From: Kiritimatiellales bacterium
GTDB taxonomy: Bacteria > Verrucomicrobiota > Kiritimatiellia > Kiritimatiellales > Pontiellaceae
Direction of reading: 5' to 3'
Assembly: GCA_030625905.1 (NCBI GenBank)
Contig: DAOUQA010000083.1
Span: 1-9,805 of the forward strand
DNA length: 9,805 bases
Shown: in pieces, positions 1-4,702 of the stretch
Numbering within the stretch: position 1 is the first letter of the stretch
Layout: each line of letters opens with the position of its first letter
The notes under the pieces: generated by a model
Databases searched by the model: none
What the model was told of the DNA's origin: nothing
Seen by the model: the letters and a program-made list of their open reading frames with translations, nothing else
Made by a program: the position numbers and the translations under genes

Positions 1-35
1 TCGTTCCTCTGAAAATCTATTTTCGGCTGAGCCAT
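1..35 (-). CDS. possible 5' end of a gene running off the left edge
   Basis: Reading leftwards from position 35, an ATG opens a frame (MAQPKIDFQRN) that stays open to the window edge. Only 11 codons are visible, and the upstream sequence has just a weak purine-rich stretch as a ribosome binding site. It lies 141 nt downstream of the polysaccharide export gene in the same direction. Chain-length or co-polymerase (Wzz/Wzc-type) genes often follow export genes, so a gene here would make sense, but the visible peptide is too short to identify. This could equally be chance. Confidence 0.2.
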   Translation of the reverse strand, partial: MAQPKIDFQRN

Positions 36-176
36 CTGCTTTAATAACCCCTGCCCACAGGGTTGCGGCTATCAGCCGTTCCGTTTATCAATTCGGTCAT
101 CCTGTAGATATCCGCTCTTTATTCCTCTGACTCCCTCTAGCAAAGCGGGTGGTAGAATCTTTCTACTGCAGCAACG

Positions 177-833
177 TTAAAAAATCCTTTCCGGGACGTA
201 AATGATGTCGCCATCTATCAGCATAATATCGGCCGCAACATTGCCGGCCTGGCCAATCTTCCTGAAATCGACCGATACCCGCGTTTTCATTCCCAATTCA
301 TCGGTTCGGGAAACACGAATATCACTCTGTTTCGCACTGGGAGCAAACCCGCCCGCTACTTGAACCGCAGCAGAAAGATTAATGCCGTTTTGCGACTGGA
401 GCGGAACGCGGCCAGGCTTGTTCACCCGCCCAAGGACCGTAACAGAGCCCCACTCGCCAACAACATCGCCATCCACCAAGGTCAGCATGACGACCGGTGG
501 ATTTACATAGTAGGCTCCATACGTCTTTGCAATTATGCCGCGCGCCGCCGCGAGCTTCATGCCGCCAATCTTCACATCACCCACCAGCGGCAATGTCACC
601 ATGCCTTGATGGTTCAGCTCCGCCCGATGCAACGATACCTCCATGCTTCCATCTACTTCGACCGAAATTTCGACCCCATCCCCCGGAGCCAGATCTCTGG
701 ATTGCGAAGAGCCGCCCTGCGTGCCGAGCATGAAGCCACGCGTCGTTTCCGAACTTGAACCCATCGTGGCACACCCGGCTATCAACCCCATGAAACCCAC
801 TAAGAGAACGCCTTGCCTGACCCATTGAAACAT
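177..833 (-). CDS. short Wza/GumB-like polysaccharide export lipoprotein
   Basis: Probable outer-membrane polysaccharide export protein, 218 residues. The N-terminus is a lipoprotein signal with lipobox LIAG-C (Cys21). A Poly_export domain follows at about residues 47-121: it begins LAPGDGVEISVEV and contains the family-typical YYVNPPVVMLTLV. One SLBB domain covers about 130-190 (VTVLGRVNKPGRV, then VAGGFAP), and the protein ends in DGDIIYVPERIF. E. coli Wza is about 379 residues, with a second SLBB region and a C-terminal membrane-spanning helix. Both are missing here, and the size is closer to Xanthomonas GumB. The start is well supported: AAGGAG lies 6 nt before the ATG. A terminator-like palindrome sits about 25 nt upstream, so the gene may have a regulated leader. 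Such proteins normally work with a co-polymerase in the inner membrane, which is not in the window. Family assignment is firm; the exported polymer is unknown. Confidence 0.9.
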   Translation of the reverse strand: MFQWVRQGVLLVGFMGLIAGCATMGSSSETTRGFMLGTQGGSSQSRDLAPGDGVEISVEVDGSMEVSLHRAELNHQGMVTLPLVGDVKIGGMKLAAARGIIAKTYGAYYVNPPVVMLTLVDGDVVGEWGSVTVLGRVNKPGRVPLQSQNGINLSAAVQVAGGFAPSAKQSDIRVSRTDELGMKTRVSVDFRKIGQAGNVAADIMLIDGDIIYVPERIF

Positions 834-844
834 TTAAGACTCCT

Positions 845-884
845 TGGACATAAAAAGAAACAGCCTGAATTAATTCAGGCTGTT
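845..884 (-). terminator. perfect 26-bp palindrome with U-tract, in the leader of the export gene
   Basis: Positions 859-884 are a perfect palindrome with arms AACAGCCTGAATT and AATTCAGGCTGTT. On the minus strand it is followed at once by TCTTTTTATG, the form of a Rho-independent terminator. No such T-run follows on the plus strand. It lies only about 14 nt before the AAGGAG ribosome binding site of the export gene. It could end transcripts coming from the upstream minus-strand genes, or act as an attenuator for the export gene. Which of the two is inference. Confidence 0.65.
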
Positions 885-1392
885 CTTAGACGATTCGGCT
901 CATATAAAGCAAGCCATCTTCTTAATAGGCAATGACCTCCGTCTCCCTTTATCCTATTAATGAGCAGTAAAAATGAGGAAAACGGCTCTTTTCCGGTTCT
1001 ACGTAGAATTTTGTGGTGCCTTGGAACGAAGTGCTTTTTTTTACGCAGTAAATAGCGTAGCGGTTCACGAATTAGGGGAATATTTTGACGGGATAACAGG
1101 ATAGACTGGATCGGATCTTGTTTATCATCGAAGGAATGGCTTTTGATGGTATTGCCTTGCAACGACCTGGCCTGTACCCGGGCAGGAACTGGAAGGAAAA
1201 TTGGAGATCAACTGGATGGAGAGACCTTCATAGTAGCCATGAGCGAAGAACGCGGTTCATTATCCAGATAATGAACCGTTCTCTACGAGCACTATTTTCT
1301 GCGAAAATTATCAATCGCTACGCTCATGGCTGTTATCCGGTCGAAAAGTCCCCGTTTCCCATAAAAATATACGAAGAGCCTCTTTTCCTGGT
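885..1392. other. gene-free structured stretch between two minus-strand genes
   Basis: No convincing coding sequence was found. The open frames here (875-1162 minus and 1118-1840 plus) have no family-like sequence, no good start signal and poor composition. The stretch contains several short inverted repeats: TTAATAGG 922-929 with CCTATTAA 953-960; GGAAAA 977-982 with TTTTCC 989-994; and a nested pair at 1235-1331 listed separately. It is the natural place for a promoter of the export gene on the minus strand, but no good -35/-10 pair was recognised. Confidence 0.5.
1235..1331. repeat. nested inverted repeats downstream of the small lipoprotein gene
   Basis: The outer arms AGCCATGAGCG (1235-1245) and CGCTCATGGCT (1321-1331) are perfect 11-bp complements. 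Within them lies a second perfect 11-bp hairpin, CGGTTCATTAT (1253-1263) and ATAATGAACCG (1268-1278), with the 4-nt loop CCAG. The inner stem could extend by AGAA/TTCT across a 2-nt bulge. The structure lies 62-158 nt past the stop of the lipoprotein gene at 1393. It could terminate that minus-strand operon, although only a weak T-tract (CGTTCTTCG) follows the inner hairpin. It could also be a small dispersed repeat or part of a structured RNA. Confidence 0.5.
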
Positions 1393-1809
1393 TTATAGCC
1401 CCGGAGGAGGAGGGGGAGGAGAAGAAGGCGCATCCGGCCCTGAACTGATACCATCATCGCTTCCGCCGCCGCCAGCTACTGCTGCCACGGCAACGCCACC
1501 GACAATAACCGCTTCACCGAGAAGGATTCGGCCGGTACGCCCCGCGTCATCACTCCACGCCAGCGGGTTGATCCAGGAAAGGCTTCCTCCGGTTGCAACC
1601 GGTGATTTCCAGCGGGAAGGCGAAACCAGCGCGACAAAGTCGCCTACCGAAGAAAATTCCACGCCGATTTCCGCATACTGTTCGTATTCCGTTGACCGCC
1701 CCGATGCGACGATTTTCGGCCCGCGGGGGCCGCTGGCTCCCCCGGTGGAGGCACACCCCGAAATTAAAGCAGTACACAAAAAGCCACTGATTATCTTTAT
1801 TGCATCCAT
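1393..1809 (-). CDS. small lipoprotein with Gly- and Pro-rich tail, function unknown
   Basis: A 138-residue protein of no family I recognise. The first 19 residues look like a lipoprotein signal: MDAIKIIS, a hydrophobic stretch, then LISG-C with the acylated Cys at 19. The body has no motif I can name. At about residues 94-112 there is a second hydrophobic, Gly/Ala/Val-rich stretch ending in four glycines. A low-complexity Ser/Pro tail follows (SSPPPPPPGL) to the stop. This could be a membrane segment or a flexible linker. The gene is last in a three-gene minus-strand run, starting 17 nt after the stop of the 98-residue gene, so it is probably co-transcribed. Its ribosome binding site is weak (AGGGTG), which fits coupling to the upstream gene. 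The lipobox and context point to the cell envelope; nothing more specific can be said. Confidence 0.7.
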   Translation of the reverse strand: MDAIKIISGFLCTALISGCASTGGASGPRGPKIVASGRSTEYEQYAEIGVEFSSVGDFVALVSPSRWKSPVATGGSLSWINPLAWSDDAGRTGRILLGEAVIVGGVAVAAVAGGGGSDDGISSGPDAPSSPPPPPPGL

Positions 1810-1826
1810 CGTCTTTTCACCCTGTT

Positions 1827-2123
1827 TTAGCTGGTCTTAAAATGTCCAATCCACTTTCCGAACACATATTCGCCGATCTGCGCGTCCCATAATCCAATCC
1901 AGTACCAATTTCCCCACGCAGGTACATCAAAATCGATCGAACCTTCGAGGCCGTAGCTTACATGCGGCTGGTACCAATCGCCTGCGGTTTCATCCCAAAT
2001 GCAAATCTGGTACTCCCCCTGCAAAGCGGGAATCGCAAGATGTTCCGTTGGAAGACCTACGCTACCACTGAAGGCACTCGTACAAACCACCGATATGATT
2101 AATGCCATTATTGTCTTTTTCAT
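1827..2123 (-). CDS. small secreted Trp/Tyr-rich protein, unknown family
   Basis: A 98-residue protein beginning MKKTIMALIISVVC, a clear Sec signal peptide probably cleaved near residue 17-20. The mature part of about 80 residues is rich in Trp, Tyr and Gly. It appears to hold two related halves: IWDETAGDWY (residues 42-51) and LWDAQIGEYV (78-87), 36 residues apart, both of the form [IL]-W-D-x3-G-[DE]-[WY]. The C-terminus (WYWIGL at 73-78, GKWIGHF at 89-95) resembles the end of the Ig-repeat protein encoded just upstream, which has WYWLEL and GHWI. A good ribosome binding site (GAGG, 6 nt before ATG) supports the start. The gaps to its neighbours are 30 and 17 nt, so it is very likely in one operon with both. 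I do not recognise the family. A small beta-rich binding or assembly partner of the larger protein is a reasonable guess only. Confidence 0.75.
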   Translation of the reverse strand: MKKTIMALIISVVCTSAFSGSVGLPTEHLAIPALQGEYQICIWDETAGDWYQPHVSYGLEGSIDFDVPAWGNWYWIGLWDAQIGEYVFGKWIGHFKTS

Positions 2124-2153
2124 TTTACACCTCGTCTTTTATCCTTGTTTGTT

Positions 2154-3551
2154 CTACATCCAAATCCAATGTCCATACAAAAAGTTCGTCGTTCCGGCAC
2201 CTTCATCAAGCTCGCTTAGCTCCAGCCAATACCATTGGTCGGAACCCTCGCTTTCAACTTCGATTACCAGTTCTTCAGGCTCAAACTGCACACCGAGCAC
2301 CGCGACTGATTGGTCGACCATATTCGACAACGTAGCCAATACCGTCTGCCCGTTGAATCCGCTAAGCGGAATGACCCCCTGATTGCCTATCGCCATGATC
2401 AAAAGCGCATGCGTGGTCTCCTGCCCCTCAAAACTCGCCCGGAGAGTCGCCTGCTCATCCGCCGCGATATTGCCGGCCGTCAAAAGACCGGATCCATCAA
2501 TCGATCCGTTGGCTGAATCCACGCTCCAGACAGGATTCACTTCGGTGCTAGTTCCATCGGTATAGCGCACCGTGCAGACATATTGAGCCGTCGTGTTTTC
2601 CTCGATTTCATCCGGCCCTGCGATCACCAGACTCTCCAGCACAAGAACATGGTTGATCGTTACGGCAAATGTGTCGCTTTTGCCCTCATAGCTGGCGGAG
2701 ACCGTCACACTCTGGTCGGAACCCACATCCCCCGCCGTTAACACGCCGGAACCACTGATGGTTGCGTAGGAAGCGTTTTCGCTCCAGCTCGGTGCGACCA
2801 CCGCACTCGTCCCGTCGGAATAGCTCGCGGTACAGGTGTATTGGGCCGTAGTTTCTTCATCCAAACTTGATCGCCCAGAAATTGTAATGTCCATCAGCAC
2901 CAGCGGAATATACTTGATCGTCACAACGTGCACATCGGTCTTCCCTCCGAAGCTGGCCGAGAGAGTCACGCTTTGATCTGCAGAAACATTTCCTGCACTC
3001 AGCAGACCGGAACCACTGATGGTGGCATAGGCGGAATTCTCACTCCAACTCGGCGTAACCACCGCGCTGGAGCCGTCCGAATAGCTTGCGGTGCAGGTAT
3101 ATTGTGCCGTCGTCTCCTCGCTCACCATTCCCAGACCAGTAATCGTAATGCCGGCCAACTCAGGCTCAATATACTTGATGGTTATTTCCGCTGCGTCAGT
3201 GAATCCGCCATACGTTGCCGTTACAGTAGCATTTTGATCGGCAGAAATATCCCCTGTACTTAATAGGCCGGAAGCACTGATTGCTGCCGAAGCAGACGCC
3301 ACATCCCAAGTCGCAGCCAGCGCCGCACTGGTGCCATCCGAATAGTTTCCGATGCAGGTATACTGCGCAGTGGACTCCTCGTTCACAACCGTCGGACCAG
3401 AAACAGCGATCCCTATAAGTAGTGGCGCAGGCGGACCGTCCGGCGGGGGCGGGGAAACCGCATTGGCGCTGGAAACCACCAGCCCCATAACCATCGTTAT
3501 TAAACCAAATACCCGCAACTCTATTCTTTTTTGACTCGCTTTTACCTTCAT
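2154..3551 (-). CDS. secreted protein with four Ig-like repeats and a WYW/GxWI C-terminal module
   Basis: A 465-residue exported protein, first gene of the minus-strand run. The start at 3551 is preferred because AGGA lies 9 nt upstream and a normal signal peptide follows (basic MKVKASQKR, hydrophobic core, cleavage after SANA at about residue 31). An upstream TTG (3572) and an ATG (3560) in frame are less well placed. A proline-rich linker (SPPPPDGPPAP) leads into four tandem repeats of 86-88 residues (about 44-390). They resemble bacterial Ig-like (Big_2-type) domains, with the recurring core AQYTC..YSDG, W near the middle, then SGSGLL.AG. and ADQ. Each repeat carries exactly one Cys (66, 153, 240, 326). 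The last 75 residues form a different domain ending in WYWLEL (440-445) and GHWI (460-463), similar to the end of the 98-residue protein. Such proteins usually sit on the cell surface or in the matrix and act in adhesion; that role is inferred. Confidence 0.85.
   Translation of the reverse strand: MKVKASQKRIELRVFGLITMVMGLVVSSANAVSPPPPDGPPAPLLIGIAVSGPTVVNEESTAQYTCIGNYSDGTSAALAATWDVASASAAISASGLLSTGDISADQNATVTATYGGFTDAAEITIKYIEPELAGITITGLGMVSEETTAQYTCTASYSDGSSAVVTPSWSENSAYATISGSGLLSAGNVSADQSVTLSASFGGKTDVHVVTIKYIPLVLMDITISGRSSLDEETTAQYTCTASYSDGTSAVVAPSWSENASYATISGSGVLTAGDVGSDQSVTVSASYEGKSDTFAVTINHVLVLESLVIAGPDEIEENTTAQYVCTVRYTDGTSTEVNPVWSVDSANGSIDGSGLLTAGNIAADEQATLRASFEGQETTHALLIMAIGNQGVIPLSGFNGQTVLATLSNMVDQSVAVLGVQFEPEELVIEVESEGSDQWYWLELSELDEGAGTTNFLYGHWIWM
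2382..3422 (-). repeat. four tandem 258-264 bp intragenic repeats coding Ig-like domains
   Basis: Approximate units on the minus strand are 3159-3422, 2898-3158, 2640-2897 and 2382-2639. Units 2 and 3 are the most alike, sharing TTAQYTCTASYSDG and SWSEN and then ATISGSG. Units 1 and 4 are more diverged. This suggests a recent duplication of the central pair or gene conversion between them. Unit boundaries are set by eye from the recurring Ile/Val-x-Gly start of each repeat. Confidence 0.8.
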
Positions 3552-3954
3552 TAAAATCATTCCTACATTCAAGTTTGATGCCGCCGCCTACTACCCCAGA
3601 AGCTGCTCTGTTCACCGGCCACCGGCATCGAACACTGCAAAGGCGAGCAGAAGGGCTAGTAGCAGGGCATGTGCCAAGGATTTTGTTTAAATAAACTGGA
3701 TTCATCGCACAGGGCCTGCCTGATTGTCGCGATTCCCTGAAATCACACGTAGTTTGACCGTTGGATCCTCTTTTTCAGCCCTGCGATATAATTCTATTTA
3801 TCCCTCTTTAAGCGATGAGGGTACTTCGACATGACCCCACACTCGTTGTTTAATTTTTCTCATATTTGAAAAATTGCCGATGAAAAATCGCGCGCGAATA
3901 TCATCAGACTCAATCGTCTTTTAGCGGGGCAATTTGCCTGATCAGCTCTTTGAA

Positions 3955-3984
3955 AATGGGTAAAGTGTTCTTGCTTTACCCATT
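3955..3984. repeat. perfect 11-bp inverted repeat (stem-loop)
   Basis: AATGGGTAAAG (3955-3965) and CTTTACCCATT (3974-3984) are perfect complements around an 8-nt loop. No long T-run follows on either strand; the minus side reads CCCATTTTCAAAG. It could be a weak terminator for minus-strand transcription, a protein-binding palindrome, or the first stem of a structured RNA with the hairpins that follow it. Confidence 0.5.
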
Positions 3985-4000
3985 GCCGTTTAAGGACTAG

Positions 4001-4028
4001 CGTAGACAGGAATACCCCTTCCTGTACG
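4001..4028. repeat. bulged inverted repeat (stem-loop)
   Basis: ACAGGAA (4006-4012) pairs with TTCCTGT (4019-4025) over a 6-nt loop. The stem extends by CGT/ACG (4001-4003 with 4026-4028) across a 2-nt bulge. It lies between two other hairpins with gaps of 16 and 7 nt, so the three may fold as one RNA. Confidence 0.4.
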
Positions 4029-4035
4029 AAAGCCG

Positions 4036-4058
4036 GGATGTTTAGCTCATCCGTTTTT
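4036..4058 (+). terminator. candidate Rho-independent terminator on the plus strand
   Basis: GGATG (4036-4040) and CATCC (4048-4052) form a short stem over a 7-nt loop. It is followed by G and five T residues (4054-4058). The stem is only 5 bp, so this is a weak candidate. If real, it would end a plus-strand transcript starting in the gene-free region, since no plus-strand gene lies upstream in the window. Confidence 0.35.
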
Positions 4059-4282
4059 ATGGGTCAAATAAAAATATGAGATAATTTCGGGGGGTAGCCG
4101 CCGACCCCTGTTTTCCGATAGGCTGATATCCCGATTCCGCCCTTTCTGGACGGATGTGAAGCATGAATCACTGACTTTAAAAGGGCATCCGACAAATAAA
4201 AATAGTCCGAGTCAACGGCGAGGCAACATTTGGATGGCCATCCCCCACAATAACCCCCAACAAAATTTCCAGGCATTATCTA

Positions 4283-4320
4283 TTGACATATTCGCATATC
4301 TACATATGTTTATGCGTATG
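4283..4320 (+). promoter_or_regulatory. candidate promoter and ArsR-type operator of the transporter operon
   Basis: A consensus -35 hexamer TTGACA (4283-4288) is followed after 16 nt by TATGTT (4305-4310), a 4-of-6 match to a -10 hexamer. The interval contains inverted repeat CGCATA (4293-4298) and TATGCG (4311-4316). The outer parts (CATA and TATG) also match if 2 nt are skipped on the left. A central CATATG (4303-4308) is itself palindromic. AT-rich dyads overlapping the promoter are typical operators for ArsR-family repressors, and the next gene is one, so autoregulation is likely. Predicted transcription would start near 4317, essentially at the ATG at 4318. Confidence 0.55.
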
Positions 4321-4689
4321 GAAACAAAAGGGATCAATTGCGCGCTGGATAAAATGGCGCCGGACGCAGTGGGCCACGCGGCGGAAATGCTCAAGCAACT
4401 GGCGCATCCGATACGGTTGCGGATGGTGGATCTTCTGCACACGGCGGGCGAACTTCCGGTCTGCGAGATTACCAAATATCTCGGGATTGCGCAGGCGACC
4501 ACCTCGCAACACCTCAACCAGATGCGGCGGGTGGGTTTGCTGAAATCGGAACGCCGCGGCAAGGCGGTATGGTATTCGATCGCCGACAACCGCCCCATCT
4601 CCCTGCTCAACTGTATTTGCAACTGTTGCGAGAACCCGGTTTCCATGGATGAACGCAACGCCAACAACACCCAGCCAACAATGGCCTAA
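4318..4689 (+). CDS. ArsR-family winged-helix repressor with C-terminal Cys cluster
   Basis: A 123-residue transcriptional repressor that probably controls its own operon. The winged helix covers about residues 18-92: MLKQLAHPIRLRMVDLL (24-40), ELPVCEI (45-51), recognition helix AQATTSQHLNQMRRVGLL (58-75) and wing SERRGKAVWYSIAD (78-90). ArsR-type sensors often have ELCVCDL; here the first Cys is Pro and only Cys49 remains. Other Cys are at 8, 99, 101, 103 and 104, so a C-terminal CxCxCC group could sense a soft metal, arsenite, or thiol oxidation. The start is uncertain. ATGs at 4306, 4312 and 4318 lack a ribosome binding site and lie in or beside the promoter. The one at 4318 would be nearly leaderless, and ATG 4354 is another option. 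A longer frame back to 4156 adds 50 residues unlike the family. The transporter gene follows after 13 nt. Confidence 0.88.
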   Translation: METKGINCALDKMAPDAVGHAAEMLKQLAHPIRLRMVDLLHTAGELPVCEITKYLGIAQATTSQHLNQMRRVGLLKSERRGKAVWYSIADNRPISLLNCICNCCENPVSMDERNANNTQPTMA

Positions 4690-4702
4690 CTAAGGAAATA
4701 AA

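Larger units (their letters stand above)
3552..4282. other. divergent intergenic region, no gene seen
   Basis: About 730 bp between the minus-strand Ig-repeat operon and the plus-strand transporter operon. It is AT-richer than the flanking genes. Open frames inside it (for example 4064-4276 minus, 70 residues, no ribosome binding site) look non-coding. It must hold the promoter of the Ig-repeat operon; an AT-rich stretch at 3785-3800 is a possible site but has no good -35. Hairpins cluster at 3928-4108: GGCAA/TTGCC 3928-3938; an 11-bp stem at 3955-3984; CGT..ACAGGAA/TTCCTGTACG at 4001-4028; a terminator-like hairpin at 4036-4058; and GGGGT/ACCCC 4091-4108 followed by TGTTTT. Confidence 0.5.

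Noticed and set aside
360..828. Several plus-strand and alternate minus-strand open frames across the export gene
   Set aside because: They overlap the well-supported Poly_export/SLBB gene, have Arg/Pro/Ala-rich shadow composition and lack family motifs or good start sites.
875..1162. 95-residue minus-strand frame in the gene-free stretch
   Set aside because: It starts with TTG without a ribosome binding site, its sequence has no recognisable domain, and its end runs into the 26-bp palindrome.
1118..1840. 240-residue plus-strand frame
   Set aside because: Opposite to the lipoprotein gene, whose lipobox and operon spacing are convincing. The product is low-complexity (poly-Gly, poly-Pro from the complementary strand) and crosses the nested inverted repeats.
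3196..3705. 169-residue minus-strand frame overlapping the Ig-repeat gene
   Set aside because: Out of frame with the four clear Ig-like repeats. Its Gly/Cys-rich product is a shadow of them.
4064..4276. 70-residue minus-strand frame upstream of arsR
   Set aside because: No ribosome binding site, no recognised domain, and it spans hairpin-rich non-coding DNA. It could be a repeat remnant, but nothing visible shows it is translated.
4156..4317. N-terminal extension of the ArsR protein by about 50 residues or more
   Set aside because: The extension is unlike ArsR proteins, has no ribosome binding site, and includes the TTGACA promoter and dyad, which would then lie inside the coding region.
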